From the NCBI GenBank assembly GCA_964647625.1, contig CAZYHZ010000012.1, positions 22,571 to 86,570 on the forward strand: a stretch of DNA of 64,000 nt, in the 5' to 3' direction. Under the pieces are notes generated by a model. The model ran no database searches. It worked only from the letters and a program-made list of their open reading frames with translations, and was not told the DNA's origin. Origin of the DNA: DASRJG01 sp964647625 (GTDB lineage Bacteria > Acidobacteriota > Polarisedimenticolia > Polarisedimenticolales > DASRJG01). Below are positions 25,702-34,700 of this stretch, piece by piece. The position numbers and the translations under genes were made by a program. Position 1 is the first letter of the stretch. Every line of letters starts with the position of its first letter.

Positions 25702-26589
25702 ATGACGCGTGGCGCATTCGGTTTCGAAGTGAACGACGAGGGGGACCTCCTCAACTCGGTACGGAACGTCGAGACGCTGCGACGATTGTTCCTGGATCAC
25801 ACGTTGATCACGGGCGACGATCTCGGCCCGGGCGATCGAGGGGACTTCGACGTCGGGGCGTGGCACGTGAGCTGCCACTTGGCGGGCGCCGGCGGCGTCC
25901 GGAAGAGTCGAACCGGTAAGCTGCTCTGGCTCGAGATCTCGCACGATCACGACCGCGATTCGTACTATGCGAGCGTTTCCTTGCGCGACGGTGGATCCGT
26001 TCGCACCGTCCGGATCGAGACGGCGGAAGGCCGGTCGATTCTGAGCGGCTCGCGGCTCCTCGGGTTCGTGGAGGGAACCTCGATCGGTCCCATCTCCGCG
26101 CACGGCGTGCAGGACCCTCCCGATCTCTTCAATCTCTGGCGGAGGCAAGATTTCGACCAGCCGATCGGCGAGACGATCGAAGGCGGGAAGGTCTGGGAGC
26201 ACTGGTGCACGCTCCGCGATATCCGGCCGACGCATCGCATCGGGACCGTCACCTTGAGCGCGTACGTCGCCCTCGCCGCGGCGCTCGGAGATCGGTTTGC
26301 CGCGACGGTGGCTCGTGGCCGCAGAGAGTACGGGCACCCGGTCCAGCTCGCAGCGTTCGTCTGGTCGGGATTCGTCGGACGTCGTTCCGCGACGTGGGAC
26401 ACGAAACCGGCCCCGATCCCAGCCGCTGCGGAACCCTTGCTGCTGAGCGCCGATCCCGCTCAGGCGCTCGAGGCCGTCGAGCGCTTGGACTGGCCGTCGC
26501 TGCGCTACTACATGTACCGCCGAAAGATCAAAGGCTGGAGCGCGGCCGCCCATGTGAGCAAAGACATCAAAGCGTTCAAGCCGGCGTGA
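25702..26589 (+). CDS. Conserved hypothetical protein in conflict-type operon
   Basis: A 295-residue soluble protein; no family recognised. The N-terminal part has strand-rich stretches (GAWHVSCHLAGAGG; SYYASVSLRDGGSVRTVRIE). The middle contains EHWCTLRDIRPTHRIGTVTL, and the C-terminus is basic (YYMYRRKIKGWSAAAHVSKD). No membrane helix or signal is seen. GGAGA lies seven bases before the ATG. It sits 25 bases after the protease fusion and 17 bases before the MfnB-like gene, so it is part of the same unit. Confidence 0.7.
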   Translation: MTRGAFGFEVNDEGDLLNSVRNVETLRRLFLDHTLITGDDLGPGDRGDFDVGAWHVSCHLAGAGGVRKSRTGKLLWLEISHDHDRDSYYASVSLRDGGSVRTVRIETAEGRSILSGSRLLGFVEGTSIGPISAHGVQDPPDLFNLWRRQDFDQPIGETIEGGKVWEHWCTLRDIRPTHRIGTVTLSAYVALAAALGDRFAATVARGRREYGHPVQLAAFVWSGFVGRRSATWDTKPAPIPAAAEPLLLSADPAQALEAVERLDWPSLRYYMYRRKIKGWSAAAHVSKDIKAFKPA

Positions 26590-26606
26590 CGAGCCAGAGG
26601 ACAACG

Positions 26607-27788
26607 ATGCCGAAACATCTCATTGTTCGCGACGCCGCGGCCGTCAAGGCCGTCGAAGCGATCGGCGACCACACGGATAGCTGGAAGGCAGGCTGGGCCG
26701 CAATCAAGTCCGGTGGCGAGGTCATCGCAGAGATCCAGTCGATCGCGCGCGCCCGGTCCTGGACCTCGCTCACGGACGCGACGCCGTTTCTCAACGATCA
26801 CGCACAGCGCCTCCTCGAGATGCGCCTCGAAGCGATCCACAAGTTCAAGATCGCTCCGCATCACCGTCGCGGTTTCAGGATGAATGTGCGTTCGGGAGCT
26901 CGGAAGCCGCGAAGCGTTCGGGCGCTGTGTCTGATCAGCGGGTACGAAGGCCAGGAAATCCCCGGCCTCGTCGATGCCGAAAGGGTCGTGGTCGACGCCG
27001 AGCACATGGAGCAGGCGCTGGGTCCCGCAGCGATCGCGGAGATCTTCAAGATCCGGAAGCGCATCGGGGAGAACGTCCTGATCTCCACCAACGTCTCCGA
27101 GTCACCGCAAATCGTGAGGTCGGCCCAGACGGGCGCCGTCGATGTCCGCTCGACCGCGGCACTCTCCGCGTCCAAGGTGATTGCAGCCATCAGCGCGGGA
27201 GCCGACGTCGTCAAGGTCGGCTTCGCCAATCCAAACCCGTTCAAGGGAGATCTCGGCTTCGAGGTGATCCTGAGTCAGATGAAGCTGATCCGTTCGATGA
27301 TCGACGACGTCGTCAAGGAGAGACTGGTCGTCTTCCCGCTCAGCCGCACGGAAGGACAATTTCCGCTGATCAGCGTTTTTTTCCCCGAGATGGGGATCGA
27401 CAGCGCGGGCGAGCGGCCGGTCGAAATCGCACAGAAGGGAATCGAGCTGACCAAGAAAGCCGGCTGGCAGGGGATGCTGATCGATACGTTCGAGAAGTAC
27501 ACGGGCCGCCGGTACCCGGATTTCTACTCGCTGGCTGATACGGCGGCGCTTGCAAGCGCCGCGCACGAGTCGAAGCTCGAGTTATGGATCGCCGGCTCCA
27601 TCCTCCAAGCGGAGGTTGCCGCTTATCTGAAATGCGGCGTCGACCTCATCTGCTTCGGCGGGGCTGCCCGTCATGCGGAGGGAATCCGCGTCACGTCGAA
27701 GGGGGCCAAGCGGGACGAGTCCATCAAGCGGCCTCTCGTCGAAAAGCTCGTCGCGACGTTCAACAAGCTCGATCCCAAGGGCCGCTGA
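26607..27788 (+). CDS. MfnB-like (DUF556) TIM-barrel enzyme with extra N-terminal region
   Basis: A 393-residue protein. From about residue 105 it follows the (5-formylfuran-3-yl)methyl phosphate synthase fold (MfnB), which makes a furan building block from glyceraldehyde-3-phosphate in methanofuran synthesis. Matching elements are STAALSASKVIAAISAGADV, then VKVGF (Lys203), MLIDTFEKYTG (Asp293, Lys297), and WIAGSILQAEVAAYLKCGVD, then LICFGGAARHAEG. From memory of the archaeal enzyme, the first catalytic pair (Asp-Val-Lys) appears here as Asp-Ala-Glu near residue 130, so the Schiff-base lysine may be lost. The first 100 residues are unassigned. No other methanofuran genes are in the window. 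It overlaps the next gene by one base (TGATG). Confidence 0.68.
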   Translation: MPKHLIVRDAAAVKAVEAIGDHTDSWKAGWAAIKSGGEVIAEIQSIARARSWTSLTDATPFLNDHAQRLLEMRLEAIHKFKIAPHHRRGFRMNVRSGARKPRSVRALCLISGYEGQEIPGLVDAERVVVDAEHMEQALGPAAIAEIFKIRKRIGENVLISTNVSESPQIVRSAQTGAVDVRSTAALSASKVIAAISAGADVVKVGFANPNPFKGDLGFEVILSQMKLIRSMIDDVVKERLVVFPLSRTEGQFPLISVFFPEMGIDSAGERPVEIAQKGIELTKKAGWQGMLIDTFEKYTGRRYPDFYSLADTAALASAAHESKLELWIAGSILQAEVAAYLKCGVDLICFGGAARHAEGIRVTSKGAKRDESIKRPLVEKLVATFNKLDPKGR

Positions 27789-28672
27789 TGCCCCAACGCG
27801 CCAAACGTCGCGGGCTCCTCTCGGACGCTCGCGTCTATCTTTCGGGGCCCATGGATTTCGTCGCGTCGCGCGCCGACGAAAAGACGCACGGGTGGCGCAA
27901 TAGGGTCGGAGAGTTCCTGCGGGCTCTCGGAGTGACGGTATTCGACCCGTGGTTCAAGCCGGAGGTCCGCGGGCTTCATCAATACGGCATCGAATCCGAA
28001 TCCACCGTCAATGCCCGCGAGAGCTGGACGTTCGCTCGTGGGAAGCTCGGCGGTCGCGCCAGGGCCAAATGCGTGGCGCAGTACTGGCAGACTCTTCACA
28101 CGGATCTCAGGATGGTCGACACCAGCGATTTCATCGTTGCCTACGTTCCCACCAATATTTACAGCGTGGGCACGCCGCACGAGATTGCGCTCGCTCGCCA
28201 GCAGCGCAAACCCGTGCTCTTCGTGAGTCCCGCGGTGGAGATTCCTGCGCTCGACGAGCTGAAGCGTCATCTGGAAGACCGCAACGATGCACGAGGCCGA
28301 AAACTGCTCGAAGATCTCTGCAACGAGACGCCGATCAAGCCGAACCCAAGGGGCATTCCCAGCCTCTGGTACATGCCTCTCGTCGGCGGACAAAATTTTT
28401 TCGACGGTTTCGGTTTCCACCAATACGCCAGGCTATTCCCGGACTGGAAACCGATCTCTATCGACGGCCAAGAAGCGAAGAAGCGGCCTGTCCGACCGCT
28501 GCTGCCGTTTCTCGAGCGGGTCAATCGAGAGCTTCCTCTCAAGTGGGACGCGGCAGGCAGGCGTCCTCGACCCGACGACGACTGGCTTCTCTGGGACCTC
28601 CGACGCGCCGGTCGTCGAAAGGCAGGGGCACAACTCAAGGGCGTTCGAAGCTCGACCGAGTCCCTGGGCTGA
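27788..28672 (+). CDS. Nucleoside 2-deoxyribosyltransferase-like protein
   Basis: A 294-residue protein whose first 160 residues resemble the nucleoside 2-deoxyribosyltransferase / SLOG-related Rossmannoid fold: RVYLSGPMDFVASR at the N-terminus, VTVFDPWFKPEV, then HTDLRMVDTSDFIVAYVPTN and VGTPHEIALARQQRKPVLFV, where the His-Glu pair takes the place of the usual catalytic Glu region. Such folds bind or cleave nucleotides or nucleosides. The C-terminal 130 residues are unassigned (LWYMPLVGGQNFFDGFGFHQ). The ATG shares one base with the MfnB-like stop, so the two products are probably made in fixed ratio and act together. It is the last gene of the unit. Confidence 0.75.
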   Translation: MPQRAKRRGLLSDARVYLSGPMDFVASRADEKTHGWRNRVGEFLRALGVTVFDPWFKPEVRGLHQYGIESESTVNARESWTFARGKLGGRARAKCVAQYWQTLHTDLRMVDTSDFIVAYVPTNIYSVGTPHEIALARQQRKPVLFVSPAVEIPALDELKRHLEDRNDARGRKLLEDLCNETPIKPNPRGIPSLWYMPLVGGQNFFDGFGFHQYARLFPDWKPISIDGQEAKKRPVRPLLPFLERVNRELPLKWDAAGRRPRPDDDWLLWDLRRAGRRKAGAQLKGVRSSTESLG

Positions 28673-28684
28673 CGATTCGGTCGG

Positions 28685-31600
28685 CTACTTTTCGAGGACC
28701 GCCTCGCGTGCGGCCTTTTGAATGGCCAGGATGGAAATCCCTTCGTTCGCCTGATAGGGGTTTCCCGAGCCGTCGATCGCCGTCATTCGGTCTTTCCCGC
28801 TGTGGTGCAGCGCGACTGCGCGCCACCCGTTCGGCTCGAAAACCGGACTGCCGGAGCTTCCGCCCTCGGTCGGCGATCGGTAGTGCAGGCGGGTCTCGTT
28901 GAACGCGACGAGACGATTGTCGTGGAGCGAGATCTCCAGATCCCTCCCGCCGGGACACCCGATCACGTACATCCGGGGAGCGGGTGTGGTCATCTTCATC
29001 GGCGCGGGGCACAGAGGAATCGGGACGGAGTTCGGTAGAACGCCCTCCAGCTCGAGGAAGCTGGCGTCGAGCTGGTCGACCGGAGAGCTCCAAACGACCC
29101 TTCGGACTCCCAGCATGCTTCCGCCGTTGGGACCGCCGAGGAAGTGGATCTGGGCCTCCCACGGAAGAAGAGGCGGTACGCCGACGCCACCGCCTTTGGC
29201 CGGCGGGTTGGCGATCACGTGCGCATTGGTCAGCAGCACGATCTCTCCATCCGGGCGCGACGGGAAGAAGTCGCGTGCGCGAACGAGCCACCCGGTTCCG
29301 ACCCCGCGCCCCGCCTGCTCGATCCGTGCCACGCTCTTGCTTCGCTCAATGGCCATCAAGAGCCAAGCGATGCTCTGAGAACCTTCCGCTCCGAACCGGC
29401 GTTGCAGGCCAGCAGTGTCGGGGTTCAGCGCATCTCGACTCAAGTTGATTCGTCCGGCCGGTCGCTTCGCGAGCGCGTCGCGAATCAGCGGAAGGATCTG
29501 TTTGCCCGGATCGGAACCGTCGCTGAGTCGCCAGATTTCTTCGAGCTGTCGCCGCGTTCCCTCGAGCGCAAAGGACGTGATGCCGGCGGCACGGAAATAC
29601 TCCCGCGCCGCGTTGACGGCCTCGTCGTTTCGGCCGAGGGCGATGTAGGCCTCCATCTGGCTCGCGATGACCCACAAGTCATCGTCCGTGGCCATTGCGC
29701 CGTGGGTTTTTCGGTCCAGGCTCTCGAGGATCTTCGCGGCGAGATCGGACGCCGACGCTCGGTCGCCTTTCCGGGACAGCAACGCCGCCGCGTTGACTCC
29801 CTGCCAGTGGTTGGACTCCGCGTTCCGGGAATATGCGGCCGAGTAGTAGTCGATCGCCTTTTGCAGGTCTTCCGGCCGGCCCTCGCCGAACTGTTTTTCG
29901 ACGTTCACGAAGGCCTGCTTGTGCAGCCGGCCCATCAAGCCCGTGGCCTCGTCTCGTTCCTCGGCCGGTGCGCCCTGATCGGCGATGAGCCTTTCCAGGA
30001 TGAACTGCGCTTCGGGAAACCGACCGACGTCGAGGAAGGCCTGAGCGGTCAAGCGCTTGATCTTTGCGCTGTGGAGGCCGGACTTTTCGATCGCGCCGGA
30101 AAGTCGAACCAAAGCATCGAAACGCCGATAATCCCGCAGCGCACCGACCGTATGTTTCGCGAGTTGCTCTTCAACCGGCTGCCCGAGGGCAGAGATCGCA
30201 CGGATCAGCTCATCGACGATCGAATCGACTCCCACCCAGTCGTATTCGCTCAGCCGGTCTTTGAGTCGTTTCTCGAGCTTCTCGAGCGGTGTCCTCGACG
30301 TGGAGTCGTTGTCGAGGACGACGTCTACCCAGCCGTTGATGGGCGTGTAGATCTGCTCCGCGGATTCGAATCCGGCCTCGGAGGGCTTCTTCGGATCGAA
30401 CTCTCTCAAACTTCCGAAGTCCAGATGCGTCAGCTTCTCGAGCGTGACGATCGGAAGCTGGTACGTACGAAACTCGCCGAACGCGAATTCCAGGCCGGAG
30501 ATCATGTCCGCTTGGCTCAAAATATACGCGGTCGCGGAAAGGCGGCCGGCGTCTCCGATAATGCTGACCACCTTCCAGAACTGAAGCGGGATTTTCGCGC
30601 CCCGGTATGGCATGTCCTCGTCGCTGAACACCGGTCCCGTGAAAACATTGACCTTGAGATTCTCTTGCCCCGCATTCCGGTAGATGTACTCTTCGAGATC
30701 GTTCCAAATTTTCTGATTCAGGTCTTTGTGTTGTGGGCACGAGTTCGTGTAGTGGAAAGTGTCGGAATTTGCGCCCTCGGCGTCGTCCCCCCAAACGGGA
30801 TCCAGTCTCCTGACCATGTGCCCGCGGTCGAGGTCGTTGTCGACGTAAAGTGCGTTGTCGAACTGGGCCTCGTCGGCGAGGCGCGGATCCAAGCGCCAGG
30901 GGACCCCGTCCCTGCCGAGACTCTGGAGCGAAGTTCCGAGGATGTTCACTGCGGTGAACATGCTCAGCCGACGTGAGCGACTCATGACGACCGAAAAATG
31001 GGTGTACGGAAGGACGGTCGAGGTCGTGTTCTTCGTCGTCATGTATGAAAGAACGTCGCCGGCGAGCGGTCCTGTCGGCGTGGGCAGCGGGACGGCAATG
31101 CCGATGAAGTTCTCGTCGTACCCTGTGCGATCGTCGTATTCCGAGGGATCAACGCGTCGTTCGAGGCCCTCGAGCGATTCCGCGAGCCTGATTGCGGTTC
31201 GGCCCGGCGGGAGGCTCAATCCGAGTTCCTCGGCCAGCGCCGCGATTCGCGAGACTGGGATCACCCCGCCGCCGTCCGCCACGAGACCGATGGCTTCGCC
31301 GGAAGATAGGGAAACGATCGGCGCGCCCAGGGCGCCATTCGGGAACGGTCCATCCGCGTCGAGCCGGGACAAAGGCTGTCCGGGGGAGAATCGTCCGAAT
31401 CCAATCCACGAGCTCGCGCGCGAGCCCAGCACGGCGGCATCGTCGTCGGTAGCCGTCCGAGCGACGGGGATGTGAGCAGGCAACGAACCGTCCACCTCCA
31501 CGATGGCGAGATCGGGATCGTTGCGGCTTCGAAGCACCGCGCGCACGCGCACCGACTCTCCCGACCTGAGGCGAACCACTGACCCGACAGTGGGGTCCGT

Positions 31601-31810
31601 GCGGAAGGCGATCACACGTCCGGGTGCGATGACCCACCCGGCGGCGAGGACACTCGACGCCGGCTCGAATTCGCAGACGGCCGCAGCGGCTCGGCGCAGG
31701 TCGTTGACCGCGAACGCCGCGCAGCGATACCAACGCTTCGATGCGTCCTTTGCCAGGACGTCGAGCACGCTGCCGGGATCGGCGGTCGAAGTCAACGTCA
31801 CGAATGGCAT
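28685..31810 (-). CDS. Pseudo-protease / non-specific endonuclease / TPR / trypsin-like multidomain protein
   Basis: About 1041 residues in four parts. About 45-200: a trypsin-like fold lacking the triad (GALGAPIV in place of GDSGG). About 230-500: a DNA/RNA non-specific endonuclease with DNDLDRGHMVRRLDP (His331 as general base) and HYTNSCPQHKDLNQKIWNDL (metal-binding Asn). About 540-790: TPR-like helices. About 835-1041: a trypsin-like protease with complete triad, His863 (LLTNAHVIA), Asp914 (LDASFLEL) and Ser985 (EGGSSGSPVF). No signal peptide is visible. Combining a nuclease with one inactive and one active protease suggests proteolytic control of the nuclease. It starts 19 bases after the transglycosylase stop; an open frame reaching to 32059 overlaps that gene and is not preferred. 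Confidence 0.85.
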   Translation of the reverse strand: MPFVTLTSTADPGSVLDVLAKDASKRWYRCAAFAVNDLRRAAAAVCEFEPASSVLAAGWVIAPGRVIAFRTDPTVGSVVRLRSGESVRVRAVLRSRNDPDLAIVEVDGSLPAHIPVARTATDDDAAVLGSRASSWIGFGRFSPGQPLSRLDADGPFPNGALGAPIVSLSSGEAIGLVADGGGVIPVSRIAALAEELGLSLPPGRTAIRLAESLEGLERRVDPSEYDDRTGYDENFIGIAVPLPTPTGPLAGDVLSYMTTKNTTSTVLPYTHFSVVMSRSRRLSMFTAVNILGTSLQSLGRDGVPWRLDPRLADEAQFDNALYVDNDLDRGHMVRRLDPVWGDDAEGANSDTFHYTNSCPQHKDLNQKIWNDLEEYIYRNAGQENLKVNVFTGPVFSDEDMPYRGAKIPLQFWKVVSIIGDAGRLSATAYILSQADMISGLEFAFGEFRTYQLPIVTLEKLTHLDFGSLREFDPKKPSEAGFESAEQIYTPINGWVDVVLDNDSTSRTPLEKLEKRLKDRLSEYDWVGVDSIVDELIRAISALGQPVEEQLAKHTVGALRDYRRFDALVRLSGAIEKSGLHSAKIKRLTAQAFLDVGRFPEAQFILERLIADQGAPAEERDEATGLMGRLHKQAFVNVEKQFGEGRPEDLQKAIDYYSAAYSRNAESNHWQGVNAAALLSRKGDRASASDLAAKILESLDRKTHGAMATDDDLWVIASQMEAYIALGRNDEAVNAAREYFRAAGITSFALEGTRRQLEEIWRLSDGSDPGKQILPLIRDALAKRPAGRINLSRDALNPDTAGLQRRFGAEGSQSIAWLLMAIERSKSVARIEQAGRGVGTGWLVRARDFFPSRPDGEIVLLTNAHVIANPPAKGGGVGVPPLLPWEAQIHFLGGPNGGSMLGVRRVVWSSPVDQLDASFLELEGVLPNSVPIPLCPAPMKMTTPAPRMYVIGCPGGRDLEISLHDNRLVAFNETRLHYRSPTEGGSSGSPVFEPNGWRAVALHHSGKDRMTAIDGSGNPYQANEGISILAIQKAAREAVLEK

Positions 31811-31829
31811 TGCTCGCTCCCTCGTCGCG

Positions 31830-32471
31830 TCATCCTCGTCTTCCGCCGCGACCGCCGCCTGTTCCGCGACCTCCGCCTCCGCCTCGCCCACCAGGCGACC
31901 TTCCGGCGCCGCCGCCCGATCGGCCGCTCGAGCGGGCACTCGGTGATCTGGGCGAGGGGCGGCTCGCGCGCGAGGCGGGGGATCCCCGGCGGGTTTGCGC
32001 TGCGACGCGGGCTTGTCCTCTCCCGGCCGTTGAAGTCGGCCCTCGCAAGACGGGTGCACTCATGCGCGCAGCGTTGCGTAGGATCGACTTGACGTACTTT
32101 TGGGTCTCTTTGAACGGTGGGACTGAGTTTCCCGCCTTCTTGACGTTGCCGGGGCCCGCGTTATAGGCGGCCAGTGCGAGGGCGTAGTTTCCCTTGAAAG
32201 TCTTGAGCTGTCGCGCGAGGTACTTCATCCCACCTTTGATGTTCTGCTCGACGTTCGTAGGATCGACTTTCAGCTCTTTCGCTGTCTTGGGCATCAGCTG
32301 CATGACGCCGATCGCTCCGACACGGCTCTTGGCGCTTTGCAGTCCGCGTCTTTCTTGCCAGGCCTGCTCTTTGGCGATACCGGTATGCACGCGCTGCCCC
32401 TTACGCCAGCTTTCGATGTACCGTTAGACGTTCTTGGGGAGCTGCGGAGTGCGTGGGTTTCGATCGGGCAT
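31830..32471 (-). pseudogene. Lytic transglycosylase (SLT) gene with premature stop
   Basis: ATG at 32471 follows a strong GGAGG and begins MPDRNPRTPQLPKNV, then meets an in-frame TAA at 32426-32424 and continues RYIESWRKGQRVHTGIAKEQ with no frame change. The downstream part has a near-complete SLT fold: candidate catalytic Glu in AWQERRGLQ, VGAIGVMQLMPKTAKELKV, and LALAAYNAGPGNVKKAG. It ends in a Gly/Arg/Ser/Pro low-complexity tail of about 70 residues. Re-initiation at GTG 32390 would give 186 residues. A nonsense mutation, sequencing error or stop read-through would all explain this. It precedes the endonuclease gene by 19 bases. Confidence 0.72.
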
Positions 32472-32547
32472 GAAATCCTCCAAGAGTAGGAGCGACCGGC
32501 GAAGCTGAACGGATCATAGGCGATGTCCGTCACCGAACGAAGCAGAA

Positions 32548-33978
32548 TTACTTGGCCTGCAGACGACGAATGCCGGCCATGACATCGGGCGCGATTCGAC
32601 TCTGCAGCTTGTGGGTGGTCAATTCATCGAGTGCGGATCGATAGGAATCCAATGCACCCGTGGTTTGTCCCGCGAGTTCTTGAAGCTGCGCCAACATGAA
32701 ATGGAACGTCGGTCGCTTTTCTTCCGGAACGACGTGTATCGGGAAGAGCCACGAGAAGGTCCGCAAGTGGTCGGCCGGTGGGACGATCTTCAGAAACACC
32801 GCCCGATCGCGCTGAGCAACGAGGCGGTCGTAGTAGACGTTCCAAATGTCCCACAGCGAAGTATCCGTCTCGTTCGAGATCGGGAACGGAAAGTCCTCGG
32901 CGTTGGCGCTCATCTCTGAGAGCACGCGCACCAAGCCGGCTTGCAGCGGCAAATCGGCGGTCAGCAGATGCCCGCGAAGCTCCATACGTCGGACGTAGGT
33001 CCGCTCCCGCTCGGAGGCCACCGCTCTAGAAAAATGAACCTCGGCATCTGCGATCGAGCCATTCGACGTTAGGATGAAGTAGCCCCACATCGCATGCGCG
33101 AACGGATTGTCGGCGTCTCGCTCGATCGCTCGCTCGTAGTACACCGTCGGATCGATCCGCGTGACCACGTCCTTCGACCGGAGATACGCCGCCCAACCTA
33201 GATGCGCGAGCGCGTCCGCCGCGCGCTTGGCGTCTTTCGCTCCCGCCGCTCGAACGAGCGTCGGTTCCACCTTGGCGGCGACGTCCGTGAACGTTTCGGT
33301 TCGGACGATCGCGTGGACGTTGTCGAGCCAATCCATCGCCACGCCCTCACAGCCGAGTCGCACCACATCGCTTTCCCCGTCGAGGGCGAGCGCGGTGGAG
33401 CAACGATCCCACGCCGCGGTGTAGTTCGACGACTTCCGGTCGAGATCCGCATGGGCGACGAGCCGCGCCGCCTCCTGGCGGGACTCCAGTCGGAGGTACC
33501 CGCGCCACAGCCCGAGTCCCCCGGCGATCGCGAGGACCGTCAGGATTAGGGCGACGCGAACCGATCTGCCGAGCGACCAGCGCGAGTGCCCGAATCGGCG
33601 GACCGCGTCCCCAACCTCGGCCGCGACGTTTCCCTGCGGTTCCAGAATCACGACCGCGCGCAGGTAGGGAGGGATGGCGGTGCGATCGACGTGCCGCACG
33701 ACTACGGGTAGGACTCGTCCCGCGGGATTGGGCCACTTTTCCTCGGCAAATCGAATCTCGCTGAGGGTATAGCGACCCGCCGCCACGGCTTCCGGGCTCA
33801 GCAGGAACACGAACAGGTCGGCGTCTCGGATCGCATCGCAGATTCGCTCGTCGTAGGCGCCGCCTTCGGTGAGATCCGAGGCATCGAGGAAGACTTCATC
33901 GCCGTCCTCGCGGAGGGCCAGCGCGATTTCCTCGGCGATCGTGCGCTGCTCCGAAGCGTGGGACAGGAAGATCTTCAA
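32548..33978 (-). CDS. TIR domain protein with TM helix and TPR-like C-terminus
   Basis: A 476-residue protein. TIR domain at residues 1-125 (MKIFLSHASEQ; VFLDASDLTEGGAYDERICD; FLLSPEAVAAGRYTLSEIRFA with candidate catalytic Glu74). One transmembrane helix follows at about 141-160 (RVALILTVLAIAGGLGLWRG), then a TPR-like region (YTAAWDRCSTALALDGESDV; YYERAIERDADNPFAHAMWG; FMLAQLQELAGQTTGALDSY). The TIR domain should be cytosolic and the TPR region extracytoplasmic, although this TIR-TM-TPR layout can also be inverted. It is divergent from the SLOG-like gene and lies just upstream of the transglycosylase unit on the same strand. Confidence 0.88.
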   Translation of the reverse strand: MKIFLSHASEQRTIAEEIALALREDGDEVFLDASDLTEGGAYDERICDAIRDADLFVFLLSPEAVAAGRYTLSEIRFAEEKWPNPAGRVLPVVVRHVDRTAIPPYLRAVVILEPQGNVAAEVGDAVRRFGHSRWSLGRSVRVALILTVLAIAGGLGLWRGYLRLESRQEAARLVAHADLDRKSSNYTAAWDRCSTALALDGESDVVRLGCEGVAMDWLDNVHAIVRTETFTDVAAKVEPTLVRAAGAKDAKRAADALAHLGWAAYLRSKDVVTRIDPTVYYERAIERDADNPFAHAMWGYFILTSNGSIADAEVHFSRAVASERERTYVRRMELRGHLLTADLPLQAGLVRVLSEMSANAEDFPFPISNETDTSLWDIWNVYYDRLVAQRDRAVFLKIVPPADHLRTFSWLFPIHVVPEEKRPTFHFMLAQLQELAGQTTGALDSYRSALDELTTHKLQSRIAPDVMAGIRRLQAK

Positions 33979-34110
33979 GGCGAGCCTCGTGCTGCCAATC
34001 CAGGGCAGCTATAGCTGGAGGCAGTCTAGTCGAAAGTTCGTTGAATGTTCACCCCTGTTTTCGTGTAATCTTGCTGGCAGATACGCGTTCCGACCTCATC
34101 CGGACGCAGA

Positions 34111-34695
34111 GTGATCGTCGCCCTGGAGCGACGAGGAGGGTTCCCAACGTTGAGCGTCGTCGCGCTGGCCGGTCGCCGGATCGACGCGATGGGAGCGTCC
34201 CCGCGCTTCGCCGAGTCGCGGATCGCTATCGTTCGAATCCGGATTCGCTCCATGCTGGTGTCGCAACGGGCGCGAGCGCTCGTGTGCTCGGCAGCCTGCG
34301 GCGCAGACCTGCTCGCACTCGAAGCCGCCGGCGAGATCGGCCTCAGGCGCCGTGTCGTGTTGCCGTTCGACGCCGAGCGGTTTCGGGAGACGTCCGTCAT
34401 CGACCGCGGCGGGGATTGGGGCGGACGTTTCAAGCGCATCATCGATGCGGTCGAGGCCACGGATGATCTGATCGTGCTCGATGCGGAGGCGGGTGACGAG
34501 GAAGCCTACGCCAGCGCGAGCTTGGCCATCTTGAACGAGGCCGAATCGCTTGCCGCGGCAAGCGACCCCCCCGACAAACTGGTCGCGGCGATCGTGTGGG
34601 AGGGGGCCGCTCGCGGTGAAGACGATTTGACCGGCTATTTCGCGACGCAGGCGCGCGGTCGCGGATTCGAGTTGATTGAAATCTCAACCAGGTGA
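34111..34695 (+). CDS. SLOG-like nucleotide-sensing domain protein
   Basis: A 194-residue single-domain protein resembling the SLOG/LOG Rossmannoid family that binds or cleaves nucleotide-derived ligands in conflict systems. Visible features are LSVVALAGRRID at the N-terminus, ALVCSAACGADLLALEAAGE (the GxGxD-type loop), RRRVVLPFDAERFRETSV, and DDLIVLDAEAGDEEAYASAS. The start is a GTG at 34111; a later start is possible. Its stop overlaps the GTG of the next gene, so the two form a sensor-partner pair. No membrane or signal segment is seen. Confidence 0.7.
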   Translation: MIVALERRGGFPTLSVVALAGRRIDAMGASPRFAESRIAIVRIRIRSMLVSQRARALVCSAACGADLLALEAAGEIGLRRRVVLPFDAERFRETSVIDRGGDWGGRFKRIIDAVEATDDLIVLDAEAGDEEAYASASLAILNEAESLAAASDPPDKLVAAIVWEGAARGEDDLTGYFATQARGRGFELIEISTR

Positions 34696-34700
34696 CACCG

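Noticed and set aside
26607..27788. Evidence for a methanofuran or C1 pathway
   Set aside because: Only one MfnB-like gene is present, its first catalytic pair seems altered, and all neighbours are conflict-type genes.
28685..32059. Longer endonuclease gene starting at 32059
   Set aside because: The extra 83 residues are low-complexity and are the reverse-frame shadow of the transglycosylase tail; the ATG at 31810 has a GAGGGAG ribosome site.
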